Of a stretch of DNA of 64,000 nucleotides, positions 8,531 through 17,688 are shown in pieces (position 1 is the stretch's first letter; each line of letters starts with the position of its first letter). The stretch is from NCBI GenBank assembly GCA_019694875.1, contig JAIBBC010000002.1:1116001-1180000 (forward strand), given 5' to 3'. The stretch comes from Cyclobacteriaceae bacterium. GTDB lineage: Bacteria > Bacteroidota > Bacteroidia > Cytophagales > Cyclobacteriaceae. A model generated the notes under the pieces. It was given only the letters and a program-made list of their open reading frames with translations, made no database searches and had not been told where the DNA came from. The position numbers and the translations under genes were made by a program.

Positions 8531-10873
8531 ATGGCAACAAAAGGCTTATCTAAACCGGCCCGGACCAAAGTTATCGCAATTATTGCGGTGGCCGCAGCCG
8601 CTGTGTTGGCAACCGCATGGTGGGCAAACAAATCCACCAACATGGCCGGAGCTGCAATGCCTGATGTTGTCGACTACAACTTTCACATTCGCCCCATCTT
8701 TTCCGACCGGTGTTTCAAATGCCACGGCCCCGATGCCAATCACCGCAAGGCAAATCTCCGCCTCGATACCGAAGAAGGATTGTTCGCAGCCTTAAAAGAT
8801 GCGCCCGATGAACATGTAATCGTTCCGGGCGAACCCGATCATTCCGAACTCTATCGCAGGCTTGTTGAATCCGACACATCACAGGTTATGCCGCCTGTTA
8901 ATTCCAATCTCGCGGTAAGTGAATTCGAAGTAAAGCTTATCAAAAAATGGATCGCCCAGGGCGCGAAATATCAAAAGCACTGGGCGTTTGTAAAACCACA
9001 GGTGCGTGACGTTCCTGAGCCTGATCCGGACTGGACCATCAACGAGATCGACAAGTTCGTATTGGCGAAAATGAATGCGCAGGGCCTGAAGCCCAACAAG
9101 CAGGCCGACAAAGAACGTTTGCTTAAGCGCGTATCGATGGACCTCACCGGGCTTCCGCCAACACTTCAGCAGCAGGAAAGCTTTTTGTCTGACGAAAGTG
9201 CCGATGCGTATGAAAAGGTTGTTGACCGCTTGCTCGCGAGTAAACATTACGGTGAACGCATGGCTGTTCCGTGGCTTGATGCTGCGCGGTATGCCGATTC
9301 ACACGGCTACCAGGACGATGGCCTTCGCACCATGTGGCCGTGGCGCGACTGGGTGATTCATGCGTTCAATGAAAACTACCCGTTCGATAAGTTTGCGCTG
9401 TGGCAGCTTGCCGGTGATCTGCTTCCCAATCCCACCAAAGAAATGGTGCTGGCAACGGGCTTCAACCGGAATCACAAAATCACGCAGGAGGGAGGCGTAA
9501 TTGATGAAGAGTATCGCATTGAATACGTTACCGATCGCACCAACACGTTTGGTAAAGCATTCCTTGCATTAACGTTCGAATGCGCCAAGTGCCACGATCA
9601 CAAATACGATCCTATCAGTCAGAAGGAATACTTCAGCACGTTCGCATTCTTCAACCAGATCAATGAGAAAGGTTTACTGGGCGACATCCAGCTCGCATCC
9701 CTGGCCGACCGGCCGCGCATTCAGATCACCGAAGAAGATATAAAGGGCATTCTCAACTTCATCAACAAAAAGCAAAAAGAAGATGTGCCGGTAATGGTTA
9801 TGCGCGACAGCGCAGTTGTGCGGCCAACGTATGTGCTCACACGGGGGGTGTACGATGCCCATGGCGAGGAAGTAACCTTCGATGTTCCCAAAGCAATCTA
9901 CCCGTTCGATGTAAAAGTGTATGAAAAGAACCGGCTCGGGTTGGCCAAATGGTTAATCAGTAAGGATAATCCCTTAACCGCCCGGGTGTTTGTTAACCGC
10001 ATCTGGCAGGAGTTCTTCGGACGCGGTATCGTGAAAACCTCCGGTGACTTCGGCATGCAGGGCGAGTTGCCAACCCATCCGGAGTTGCTCGACTGGCTCG
10101 CAGTGGATTTCATGAATCACGGTTGGGATGTAAAACGATTGGTAAAACAGATCGTAATGACGAACACCTACCGGCAGTCGGCCGAACTGTCAAAAGATAA
10201 GCTGGCTGCTGATCCCGATAACATTTATTTATCGCGTGCACCGCGCTTGAGGCTGTCGTCTGAATTAATCAAAGACCATGTGTTAGCGTCAAGCGGATTG
10301 CTGGTGGAAGAGATTGGCGGGCCGAGCGTAAAACCGTATCAGCCGAAAGGAATCTGGGAATCGGCAACTTCCGGCCGTGGCGTGCTCGCGCGCTACAACC
10401 AGGATCACAATGAAGATTTATATCGCAGGGGCATGTACAACTTCTTCAAGCGAACCGTTCCGCCACCCAACATGCTCATGTTCGATGCCAGCAGCCGCGA
10501 TCAGTGCGAAGTAAAACGCATGCGCACCAACACGCCCCTGCAGGCGCTCGTGATGATGAACGAACCCATGATGCTGGAGGCATCGCGTGTACTGGCCGAA
10601 CGACTGATGATTGAATCGACCGGAGCAGAAGAAAAAATCGACAAAGCATTCCGTCTGATCATCTGCCGGAAGGCAACGCAAAAAGAAAAAGCCCTGCTGA
10701 AGAAGTATTACTCCGAAGAGAAACAACGCTTCCAAAATGATCGTGAAGCTGCGAAGTCATTTATTATGGCGGGTGAATACCGGCACGAGCAGGTTAACGA
10801 TGTGGCCACGCTGGCAGCAACAATGCAAATCGTGCACACCATCTATAATATGGACGAAGCAATAACCAAATAG
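8531..10873 (+). CDS. PSCyt1-DUF1549-DUF1553 domain protein (planctomycete-type cytochrome)
   Basis: The 780-residue protein has an N-terminal membrane anchor (about residues 13-31), then a PSCyt1 haem domain with CFKCH (Cys61, Cys64, His65), a DUF1549 domain ([16 protein letters not shown]...[13 protein letters not shown]...[11 protein letters not shown], second CxxCH at Cys351/Cys354/His355) and a C-terminal DUF1553 domain ([23 protein letters not shown]...GRGIV). This family is greatly expanded in Planctomycetes and Verrucomicrobia, and its partner is usually a DUF1501 protein. Its biochemical role is not established. It is the first gene of a three-gene operon, 7 bp before the next. Confidence 0.9.
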   Translation: MATKGLSKPARTKVIAIIAVAAAAVLATAWWANKSTNMAGAAMPDVVDYNFHIRPIFSDRCFKCHGPDANHRKANLRLDTEEGLFAALKDAPDEHVIVPGEPDHSELYRRLVESDTSQVMPPVNSNLAVSEFEVKLIKKWIAQGAKYQKHWAFVKPQVRDVPEPDPDWTINEIDKFVLAKMNAQGLKPNKQADKERLLKRVSMDLTGLPPTLQQQESFLSDESADAYEKVVDRLLASKHYGERMAVPWLDAARYADSHGYQDDGLRTMWPWRDWVIHAFNENYPFDKFALWQLAGDLLPNPTKEMVLATGFNRNHKITQEGGVIDEEYRIEYVTDRTNTFGKAFLALTFECAKCHDHKYDPISQKEYFSTFAFFNQINEKGLLGDIQLASLADRPRIQITEEDIKGILNFINKKQKEDVPVMVMRDSAVVRPTYVLTRGVYDAHGEEVTFDVPKAIYPFDVKVYEKNRLGLAKWLISKDNPLTARVFVNRIWQEFFGRGIVKTSGDFGMQGELPTHPELLDWLAVDFMNHGWDVKRLVKQIVMTNTYRQSAELSKDKLAADPDNIYLSRAPRLRLSSELIKDHVLASSGLLVEEIGGPSVKPYQPKGIWESATSGRGVLARYNQDHNEDLYRRGMYNFFKRTVPPPNMLMFDASSRDQCEVKRMRTNTPLQALVMMNEPMMLEASRVLAERLMIESTGAEEKIDKAFRLIICRKATQKEKALLKKYYSEEKQRFQNDREAAKSFIMAGEYRHEQVNDVATLAATMQIVHTIYNMDEAITK

Positions 10874-10880
10874 AACGGCC

Positions 10881-12332
10881 ATGGCGAACGAATTCTTCGA
10901 AAACCAATTGAACGTAAACCGCAGGCACTTCCTCGGCAAGCTAAGCCTCGGCTTGGGAAGCGCTGCACTCGGGTCGTTGCTCATCCCGGGGTTGTTTACC
11001 CGCAGTGAAGACGAAACACTCGCCACACTCGGTCTGCCGCACTTCGCGCCAAAGGCAAAGCGCGTTATCTATCTTTTTCAAAACGGGGCGCCATCACAAC
11101 TTGAGAGCTTCGACTACAAACCGTTGCTCAACAAAATGCACGGAACCGATTTGCCTGAATCGGTGCGGCAAGGCCAGCGGTTAACCGGAATGACGTCCGG
11201 ACAAAGCAAATTCCCCTTGGTTGGTTCGTACTTCAAGTTTCAGCAGCACGGAAAATCAGGCGCATGGGTAAGCGAATTGTTTCCGCAGATCGCCAGCATT
11301 GCCGATGAATTATGCTTCATCAAAACCATGCACACCGAAGCCATCAATCACGATCCTGCGCTCACGTTTATGCAAACAGGCGCGCAACAGGGCAACCGGC
11401 CGAGCATGGGTGCGTGGCTCAGTTACGGACTGGGCAGCGAGAACAAAAACTTGCCCGCGTATTGTGTGTTGCTTTCCCGCGGCCGCGGAAACGGACAGGG
11501 AGTTTATTCACGCCTGTGGACCAACGGCTTCCTCGACAGCGTTCACCAGGGCGTGCAGTTCAGCAACAGCGAAGAAGCAGTGTTGTACCTGAACAACCCG
11601 GCGGGAAGCGACAAGACAAGCCGCAGAAAAATGCTCGACAATCTTTCCGAACTCAATTCAATGAACTTTGAACAGTTCGGTGATCCCGAAATCCAGACGC
11701 GCATTCAGCAATACGAAATGGCCTATCGTATGCAAACTGCTGTGCCTGAACTAACCGACTTATCGAAAGAACCCGATCACATCGTGAAGATGTACGGGCC
11801 TGAGTGTTTGATTCCCGGAACGTACGCAGCCAACTGTTTGCTCGCACGCAAACTTTCAGAATCGGGCGTAAGGTTCGTGCAGTTGTATCACCAGGGTTGG
11901 GATCAGCACGGAAACCTTACCGGTGAAATGCCGCTGCAGGCACAGGATGTTGACCGTGCTTCCGCTGCACTGATCCGCGACCTCAAGCAACGCGGCCTGC
12001 TCGATGAAACTCTTGTGATCTGGGGCGGAGAATTTGGAAGAACCAATTATTGCCAGGGCGACTTAAGCGACAAGAACTACGGCCGCGATCATCATCCGCG
12101 TGCATACACCATCTGGATGGCCGGTGGCGGAATTAAAAAAGGAATCACCTACGGTGAAACCGATGAGTTCGGCTACAACGTGGTGAAGAACCCGGTGCAC
12201 GTGAACGACTTCCACGCAACGGTATTAAACGTAATGGGGCTCGATCATGAAAAGCTCACCTATAAACACCTCGGCCGCAGGTATCGCCTAACCGATGTAG
12301 CCGGAAAAGTTGTAACCGACCTGATCGCGTAA
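10881..12332 (+). CDS. DUF1501 protein, sulfatase-like, Tat-exported
   Basis: The 483-residue protein carries a Tat signal (NRRHFLGKLSLGLGSAALGSLL) followed by the DUF1501 body: KRVIYLFQNGAPSQLESFDYKP near residue 55, SRGRGNGQGVYSRLWTNGFLDS in the middle, and ETLVIWGGEFGRTNYCQG, GRDHHPRAYTIWMAGGGIKKG near the C-terminus. DUF1501 has an alkaline-phosphatase/sulfatase-like fold, and the late GGEFGRT and DHHP residues are in the position of metal ligands; enzymatic activity is unproven. It is 2 bp from the next gene and follows its usual DUF1553 partner. Confidence 0.9.
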   Translation: MANEFFENQLNVNRRHFLGKLSLGLGSAALGSLLIPGLFTRSEDETLATLGLPHFAPKAKRVIYLFQNGAPSQLESFDYKPLLNKMHGTDLPESVRQGQRLTGMTSGQSKFPLVGSYFKFQQHGKSGAWVSELFPQIASIADELCFIKTMHTEAINHDPALTFMQTGAQQGNRPSMGAWLSYGLGSENKNLPAYCVLLSRGRGNGQGVYSRLWTNGFLDSVHQGVQFSNSEEAVLYLNNPAGSDKTSRRKMLDNLSELNSMNFEQFGDPEIQTRIQQYEMAYRMQTAVPELTDLSKEPDHIVKMYGPECLIPGTYAANCLLARKLSESGVRFVQLYHQGWDQHGNLTGEMPLQAQDVDRASAALIRDLKQRGLLDETLVIWGGEFGRTNYCQGDLSDKNYGRDHHPRAYTIWMAGGGIKKGITYGETDEFGYNVVKNPVHVNDFHATVLNVMGLDHEKLTYKHLGRRYRLTDVAGKVVTDLIA

Positions 12333-12334
12333 GG

Positions 12335-14473
12335 ATGGAGCGTGCAAAACGAATCATGGCGAATGCCACATTTGCGATTGTGGTATTGTTAACCTTCCTG
12401 CTCTTTTTTGAACAACGCATCCAGGTGCCCGTGTGGCTTCAGGCATTTGGGCGGATGCACCCGCTGCTGCTTCACCTCCCCATCGGGCTGTTGCTGCTCG
12501 CAACCCTGCTGGTGTTTCTGCGGAAACAGTTTGCAGGAAATTCGTTGGAGTTGTTGATCAGTTTCCTGCTTCATATAACAGCCATCACCGCATCTGTAAC
12601 TGCACTGATGGGAATATTTCTTTCCCGCGAAGGCGGATATGATGCCCTCGACCTGTCGCTTCATAAATGGTTTGGTGTGGCCACGTGTTATGTAACGGCA
12701 GCGCTGCTGTTTATCAAAACATCCGCGAAGATGTTTAAGCCATCACTCGTGGCAGGTGCAATATTGTTGATTGTTGCAGGTCATTTCGGTTCCGTACTCA
12801 CACATGGTGATGCATTTGTACTCGGGCCGTTTCAGCAAAATGAAGAAAGTGATTTGGCAGGCGAAAACGCCACGGCATTTGAAGCTGTTGTTCAGCCCAT
12901 CTTCGAACGCAAGTGTACCGGTTGCCATAACGAAACCAAGGCCAAGGGAAAATTGATTCTCACATCATACGAGCACATGATAAAAGGAGGGAAGAGCGGT
13001 GCCCTTTGGAAAGAAAACGACCCGAACAGTCTGCTGGTAAAACGCATTCATCTTCCGCTCAGCGACAAGAAGCACATGCCTCCGAAAGACAAGCCGCAGT
13101 TAACTCCCGAAGAGCTGAACTTTCTTTCGTTGTGGATTGCACAGGGAGCAGACACAAAAAAGAAACTGACCGACTATACCCACAGCGATTCGCTGAGGCT
13201 GACAGGATCAAAACTGATTGCATCCAGTCAGCAGAACGAACGGCATGAAGCGAAGTATCATTTCGATTTTGTTTCCTCAGAAAAGATTCAGGCATTGAAC
13301 AACCCGTACCGTGCTGTGTTCCAGATCGCGCAAAACGAACCAGCCTTGCAGGCTGATTTCTTCGTGCGGCAGGCGTTTGAGAAAGAGAACCTGGCCGAGC
13401 TCAGTTCGGTGAGCAAACAGGTTGTTGCAATCAATCTTTCCAAGATGCCGGTAAAGGATGAAGATCTTGCCTTGTTAAAAGATTTTGAAAACCTGGAGAT
13501 ATTGAACCTGAATCAGACCGACATCACCGGCTCCGGGTTATCCAACCTCCGGTCACTCGAACATCTTGAATCCCTTTCGTTATCCGGAACCAAGGTCACG
13601 ATAAACACGATCGATGCGATTAAGTCGATCAGGAATCTCAAAAAAGTATTCATCTGGAACACGGGAATCACATCTGCGGAAGCGGAGCAATTGAAAAAGA
13701 AGTATCCTGAAATTTCCTGGGAACTCGGCTACCAGGTCGATCGCACCGAGATGCTGAAACTCAGCGCGCCATTGCTGGTAAGTGAAAACGTAGTGCAGGC
13801 AGGAGAGAAGATCAGGTTGAAGTCAAGCATGCCGGGCACCACCATCCGCTACACAACAGACGGCACAGAACCCGACAGCATTACCGGAACCGTTTACACC
13901 GATGGCATTGCCGCGACATCCTACCAGATTGTAAAGGCCACTGCCGTTAAAGAAGGCTGGCGAAAGAGCGATGTGGCAACCTTTGTAATCTTCCAGTCGG
14001 GGTTGAAACCCTCGCGTGCCGAATTAAAAACATTACCCGATGCGCAGTATCAGGGCGAGGGCGTTGCCACCTTCACCAACAACAAGAAAGGCTCACCCGA
14101 ATTCTTCCGCGATCCTGCGTGGATTGCCTGGCGCGACCGGCCCTTGGAAGCAGTATTCTGGTTTGATGATATGCCAACGATGCACTCCGTTACACTTAGC
14201 TATGCCGAAAGCACCTACGCCATGACGTGGGCCCCCGCCCGGTGGGAGATCTGGGGTGGTGATGATGAAGCGCATTTGAAACTGCTGCAGCGCGGAACGC
14301 CCTCACATCCCACAGCCCTGGGCATTTCGAACGTGAGAGGAATTGAACTTACGTTTCCGCCTGTGCGCTACAAATGCTACAAGCTGATTGCCGAGCCATT
14401 GAACAAACAACCCGCCTTCCGCAAAACAAAAGAAAAGGGTTGGCTGATGGTGGATGAGATATTTTTTAATTGA
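12335..14473 (+). CDS. DUF2231-like membrane cytochrome with LRR-like and sugar-binding-like domains
   Basis: The 712-residue protein is a multidomain fusion. Residues 10-150 form four or five membrane helices with a conserved HPLLLHLPIGLLL motif (DUF2231-like). A PSCyt1-type haem domain follows (FERKCTGCHNETKAKGKLIL; Cys194, Cys197, His198). Residues 350-455 contain leucine-rich-repeat-like units (LALLKDFENLEILNLNQTDITGSGL...). The C-terminus has a chitobiase/FN3-associated domain (GEKIRLKSSMPGTTIRYTTDGTEPDS) and a final jelly-roll-like region. It may anchor the other operon products to the inner membrane and link them to electron transfer. Function is inferred only from domains. Confidence 0.85.
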   Translation: MERAKRIMANATFAIVVLLTFLLFFEQRIQVPVWLQAFGRMHPLLLHLPIGLLLLATLLVFLRKQFAGNSLELLISFLLHITAITASVTALMGIFLSREGGYDALDLSLHKWFGVATCYVTAALLFIKTSAKMFKPSLVAGAILLIVAGHFGSVLTHGDAFVLGPFQQNEESDLAGENATAFEAVVQPIFERKCTGCHNETKAKGKLILTSYEHMIKGGKSGALWKENDPNSLLVKRIHLPLSDKKHMPPKDKPQLTPEELNFLSLWIAQGADTKKKLTDYTHSDSLRLTGSKLIASSQQNERHEAKYHFDFVSSEKIQALNNPYRAVFQIAQNEPALQADFFVRQAFEKENLAELSSVSKQVVAINLSKMPVKDEDLALLKDFENLEILNLNQTDITGSGLSNLRSLEHLESLSLSGTKVTINTIDAIKSIRNLKKVFIWNTGITSAEAEQLKKKYPEISWELGYQVDRTEMLKLSAPLLVSENVVQAGEKIRLKSSMPGTTIRYTTDGTEPDSITGTVYTDGIAATSYQIVKATAVKEGWRKSDVATFVIFQSGLKPSRAELKTLPDAQYQGEGVATFTNNKKGSPEFFRDPAWIAWRDRPLEAVFWFDDMPTMHSVTLSYAESTYAMTWAPARWEIWGGDDEAHLKLLQRGTPSHPTALGISNVRGIELTFPPVRYKCYKLIAEPLNKQPAFRKTKEKGWLMVDEIFFN

Positions 14474-14511
14474 GTGCGAATGGAGGCCATGTCCTTGATT
14501 AAATTCACGCT

Positions 14512-14532
14512 GCCCCTCGCGCAAATAACCGC
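14512..14532. repeat. Dispersed short repeat, copy 1
   Basis: A 21-bp segment starting GCCCCTCGCGCAAATAA, repeated at 15646-15666 with one mismatch. Both copies lie shortly upstream of small accessory genes (start codons at 14611 and 15673). It is probably part of a scattered intergenic element. Confidence 0.6.
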
Positions 14533-14610
14533 GTCATGTTGCGGAAAGATTTATACAAAGACTTCTTGACATTAGACTTTCGATTAATCATTAAATTTTG
14601 ATATGCATAA

Positions 14611-15048
14611 ATGAAAAAACTAATTATTCTTTCGTTGTTGGTACTTGGTTGGGAATTCACTTTTTGTCAGGATCATTCAACTACATCCGGGGTGTCTATG
14701 AGAAGAATTATCAACGATAAAAATGCAGCGTACAACAGACAGGATTGGGCAAGCATGAAACAATTTCACGCCGATAGTGTGCGGGTGTACGAGTTTCCAA
14801 ATACGCTAAGAGACTCAACATCCAACGACTTAATTGCCCGATACCCAAAGACATTTGAGAAGTACCCAAAAAATAGAATAAAGGTAGTTGATGTATGTAT
14901 TGTTGGAAACAAGGCAGTAATAAAACAAAGAGTAACGGGGCGAGGTGAGCCTTTTTACGCAGTAAACATCTATGAATTTGACAACAATAAAATTGTAAAG
15001 ATTTGGTTTATTTCAAACTCCGCAACCACCCAAAGATCAAAGAACTGA
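14611..15048 (+). CDS. Secreted SnoaL/NTF2-like protein
   Basis: The 145-residue protein has a signal peptide (MKKLIILSLLVLGWEFTFCQ) and a mature domain matching the SnoaL-like branch of the NTF2 fold: an initial helix (INDKNAAYNRQDWASMKQFHADSVRVYEFP), a middle segment (KNRIKVVDVCIVGNKAVIKQRVTGRG) and a closing strand (YEFDNNKIVKIWFISN). SnoaL-like proteins include isomerases, hydrolases and plain ligand binders, so a specific activity cannot be assigned. It is 10 bp from the next gene and probably co-transcribed with it. Confidence 0.75.
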   Translation: MKKLIILSLLVLGWEFTFCQDHSTTSGVSMRRIINDKNAAYNRQDWASMKQFHADSVRVYEFPNTLRDSTSNDLIARYPKTFEKYPKNRIKVVDVCIVGNKAVIKQRVTGRGEPFYAVNIYEFDNNKIVKIWFISNSATTQRSKN

Positions 15049-15058
15049 AATCCAGATC

Positions 15059-15547
15059 ATGACAATAACTTGGGACGACCTAACTGTGAAGTTTGATGAG
15101 AATGCTTCAAACAAACTAATTCGTGATTGGACCTGGTTGACCGGGACAGACAAAACACCGATTATGGTTTCAAGTATCGGAGACCTGTTCTTGAAAGACA
15201 AAACCGATAGGGTGTTTTGGTTGAATACCGGTAACGGAACATTGACAGCGGTGGCGGATGCAATTGAAATGTTCCGGGAAAAATTACAAGACCAAGACGT
15301 AGTTAATGATTGGTTTTTAGTTGACTTGATCGATGCATTGAAAACGGAAGGAAAGAGACTAAAGCCGGGACAGGTCTATTCCTATAGAAAGCTTATTGTG
15401 CTGGGTGGCGACTACACACCAGATAATTTTGAGCCAACGGACATAGAGGTACATTTTTCATTTGCGGGGCAGATTCATCAACAGGTAAAAGATCTTCCTC
15501 CTGGCACAAAAATAGACTTAATTAAATTCATACCTGGCAAAGATTAG
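15059..15547 (+). CDS. Tdi1/DUF1851-like protein (T6SS immunity-type domain)
   Basis: The 162-residue cytosolic protein shows the DUF1851 pattern found in immunity proteins such as Tdi1: SSIGDLFLKDKTDRVFWLNTGNGTLTAVADAIEMFREKL, then GQVYSYRKLIVLGGDY and HFSFAGQIHQQVKDLPPGTKI. Family members neutralise a type VI secretion NAD(P)-degrading toxin in other bacteria, but many Bacteroidetes carry stand-alone copies. No toxin or T6SS gene is seen here, so this looks like an orphan immunity gene. Its start is close behind the SnoaL-like gene. Confidence 0.7.
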   Translation: MTITWDDLTVKFDENASNKLIRDWTWLTGTDKTPIMVSSIGDLFLKDKTDRVFWLNTGNGTLTAVADAIEMFREKLQDQDVVNDWFLVDLIDALKTEGKRLKPGQVYSYRKLIVLGGDYTPDNFEPTDIEVHFSFAGQIHQQVKDLPPGTKIDLIKFIPGKD

Positions 15548-15607
15548 TTGGGCGAACGACCCCAAAATTGCTGGATATCCATTGCCAGGTTTTCAACTAA
15601 CTTAATA

Positions 15608-15666
15608 GCCCCGAAGGGGCGTAATATCAATAGCGAGGTGGCGGAGCCCCTCGCGCAAATAAACGC
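15608..15666. repeat. GCCCC-GAA-GGGGC hairpin and dispersed repeat copy 2
   Basis: A perfect 5-bp stem with a GAA loop (15608-15620) is followed by GTAATATCAATAGC and then by the second copy (15646-15666) of the GCCCCTCGCGCAAATAA repeat. Hairpins of this sequence are common between genes in Cytophagales genomes and are probably parts of small non-coding dispersed elements. No T-run is present, so it is not a typical terminator. Confidence 0.55.
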
Positions 15667-15672
15667 AACAGA

Positions 15673-16194
15673 ATGACAATAAGGACAGAACCTAAGATCT
15701 TAAAACGTAGTCTCGCAACAATCATTGACTACGGATTGTACTTTGTATTTTTTAGTTGGTTAGTGGTGACGTACGGACACCCTAATGACGAAGGAGGATA
15801 CACGTTAAGCAACGATCCTAAAGGCTGGTGGATTTGCATAGTCTGGATTATTTATTTTCCAGTCATTGAATCAATCAGAGGACAGACACTTGGGAAACTG
15901 ATTTTAGGACTCAGGGTTGTGACAAAGAATGGGAGAGCGATTTCATTTGGACAAGCGCTCAAGAGGCACCTGGTTGATATGATTGACTTCTTCTTTTTTG
16001 GTATAGTCGCAGTAATAACAATTAAGAACACCCCGGATCACCAAAGAGTTGGTGATCTATGGGCAAAGACAATTGTCATTGGTGGTGACAGCGTAACGTG
16101 CACGAATTGTAAGGAGCCTCTCGCTTTGACAGCGAAAGAGATAATAGAGAAGCAATTTATTTGTCCAATGTGTAGGGCAACGATAAAAATGTAG
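15673..16194 (+). CDS. RDD family membrane protein with C-terminal zinc ribbon
   Basis: The 173-residue protein is a better RDD match than the gene at 3899: KRSLATIIDYGLYFVFFSWLV (first helix), GQTLGKLILGLRVVTKNGRAISFGQALKRHLVD and HQRVGDLWAKTIVI. After the membrane part there is a short soluble tail with two CxxC pairs (CTNCKEPL and CPMCRATIK), an apparent zinc ribbon that would sit in the cytoplasm. The fusion suggests a regulatory or nucleic-acid contact, but this is inference. Confidence 0.85.
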   Translation: MTIRTEPKILKRSLATIIDYGLYFVFFSWLVVTYGHPNDEGGYTLSNDPKGWWICIVWIIYFPVIESIRGQTLGKLILGLRVVTKNGRAISFGQALKRHLVDMIDFFFFGIVAVITIKNTPDHQRVGDLWAKTIVIGGDSVTCTNCKEPLALTAKEIIEKQFICPMCRATIKM

Positions 16195-16221
16195 GTGAAA
16201 AGCCGCGAAAGGTAGTAATAC

Positions 16222-16416
16222 ATGATGGCCACGTATATCATATTGGCGCCACTATTTGGCCTCGTTCTTTTTGATCGAATCAAGAGACTAACCCGTGCGA
16301 TCAAAACACAGAACCACGATCAAACAAAGGTGCATATTCTGTTTCTGAGCTTGATAGTGATAGTTGGAGTTGCACTCCTTTTTTTGATCAGGAGTATGGA
16401 TAGTAATCACAGTTAG
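16222..16416 (+). CDS. Small membrane protein
   Basis: Sixty-four residues with two hydrophobic segments (MMATYIILAPLFGLVLF and VHILFLSLIVIVGVALLFLI) joined by a basic loop (DRIKRLTRAIKTQNHDQTK). It lies 27 bp after the RDD gene on the same strand and just before a strong terminator, which supports it being the last gene of that transcript. No family recognised. Confidence 0.5.
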   Translation: MMATYIILAPLFGLVLFDRIKRLTRAIKTQNHDQTKVHILFLSLIVIVGVALLFLIRSMDSNHS

Positions 16417-16437
16417 TTAATCTTGTTAAAGAATGGA

Positions 16438-16463
16438 AGCCTCGAAGACCTCGGGGCTTTTTT
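16438..16463 (+). terminator. Rho-independent terminator
   Basis: An 8-bp stem (AGCCTCGA with TCGGGGCT, one G-U pair) closes a 5-nt loop and is followed directly by a T-run. It ends the plus-strand accessory transcript (15673-16416) before the convergent HEPN gene. Confidence 0.8.
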
Positions 16464-16550
16464 GTTTATGGCAGCCAGCAGAAGATTAGGGCCGAATGGA
16501 CTGTGAATGTCCGCCTTTCAACACTCGATTATGCTTTGCCTAAGGACTTT

Positions 16551-17522
16551 TTAACCATTTAGGCGAGTAACTTTAATGATTGGTATTGGAAAGAAATGAT
16601 TTAAACCATATAGTTTATTAAGAATTAGCGCCCGCGTAACATCTCCGACCGCAACTACAACCGCTGATAAAGCCACTTTATTTGTCTGATAAAGTTTTTC
16701 GGCCCTTTCAAACGGGTATTCATCATAGGGAATATCATCTAGTATTGTCTCGGCAGTTGGTAACTTTCCCGCATGAACAGTTACATGACGAACTTGTCTG
16801 GCGAGCTTAATAACAGCCTGATACTCCATTGCCAACTTCCTGTCATCAATTATTTTCTCTAGATACAAACTAAGCCACTGGTTCTCAGACATTTTTCGGT
16901 GCGGCATACTTTTTCCACAAGCGGAACAACAATTGTGGCCCGTGCAGGTCTCGGCATGACCAATGAGGATCTCTAAAAGAGTAACGCATCCGACAATTAC
17001 ATTATAAGAGTTATCAAAAATCTTATAATTTCTGTTGGTGCGGATCGTGATTGCCTGTTCACTCCTTGAATTGAAGTAAAGAACAAAGTAATCGAGGTGC
17101 TTGTCGTCAAGCTTCATGTAGAGGTCCTTGAAACTTATTGTATCTTGAACTGTATTGCCGATGTAGATGTAGTTGCCAATATTCGAGAAATCAACATTTC
17201 CTCTCCGGCAATTGGTATCTACCGGAACAGACGAGATGGATTTCACCTCAATATGTTTGTTGAATTCTTCCTTATCGAACATTCTAATTAGCCGGTTATC
17301 CGAGAATATAAAGGAGTAGAGCGCGACTATCTTTTTAACCATTATGATATGCTCATCTAAGGTAGTTGCCTCCGTGTAAAAATTTACCACATCATGAACC
17401 GAGATCATCAAGGGGAACTCGGATAACTCAACCGATCCGTTAGGCAAAAGGTAGATACCACTGTCTAATTGATATACGGTTGAAGGGCTCCAGTCTGAAA
17501 TCACTGATGTATAAAAAGGCAT
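16551..17522 (-). CDS. HEPN-domain protein with cysteine cluster (ApeA-like), putative defence
   Basis: The 323-residue protein has a C-terminal HEPN-like domain with an exact RX4H motif, RHVTVH (Arg245, His250), the catalytic signature of HEPN ribonucleases. Just before it is a Cys/His-rich segment (CTGHNCCSACGKSMPHRK, residues 193-210) that may bind zinc. The N-terminal half (residues 1-180) is beta-rich, as in ApeA-like proteins where an N-terminal sensor is joined to a HEPN effector. RNA cleavage in anti-phage or toxin roles is typical of this fold. It is transcribed away from the neighbouring ATPase-DUF4435 gene. Family assignment is inferred from the motif. Confidence 0.65.
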   Translation of the reverse strand: MPFYTSVISDWSPSTVYQLDSGIYLLPNGSVELSEFPLMISVHDVVNFYTEATTLDEHIIMVKKIVALYSFIFSDNRLIRMFDKEEFNKHIEVKSISSVPVDTNCRRGNVDFSNIGNYIYIGNTVQDTISFKDLYMKLDDKHLDYFVLYFNSRSEQAITIRTNRNYKIFDNSYNVIVGCVTLLEILIGHAETCTGHNCCSACGKSMPHRKMSENQWLSLYLEKIIDDRKLAMEYQAVIKLARQVRHVTVHAGKLPTAETILDDIPYDEYPFERAEKLYQTNKVALSAVVVAVGDVTRALILNKLYGLNHFFPIPIIKVTRLNG

Positions 17523-17615
17523 GAGAAACTTGGATTAGGTTTGGGTCCAAAAATAGCCAACAGAATAAAGCAAATTCTACTCATCGGGATTGTTTAAAAA
17601 CTCGCATTTCGATTT

Positions 17616-17650
17616 GTCTCGCTAACATTCTGCCTTGCGGTTAGCGAAAC
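17616..17650. repeat. Inverted repeat in divergent intergenic region
   Basis: A perfect 8-bp inverted repeat TCGCTAAC/GTTAGCGA (17619-17626 and 17640-17647) with a 13-nt loop, extended by two more pairs after one mismatch. It lies in the 358-bp gap between the HEPN gene and the ATPase gene, and could be an operator or a remnant of a mobile-element end. Confidence 0.5.
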
Positions 17651-17671
17651 CTAAAAATTTAACTCCAGTTA

Positions 17672-17688
17672 ATAGGAGTTACTCCTAT
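17672..17688. promoter_or_regulatory. Palindrome ATAGGAGT-N-ACTCCTAT, candidate operator
   Basis: A perfect 8-bp palindrome around one central base, preceded by a further half-site (TAACTCC at about 17660). It lies 150 bp upstream of the HEPN start and 193 bp upstream of the ATPase start, the only shared control region of the island. A near-identical copy occurs at 26467-26483. Confidence 0.5.
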
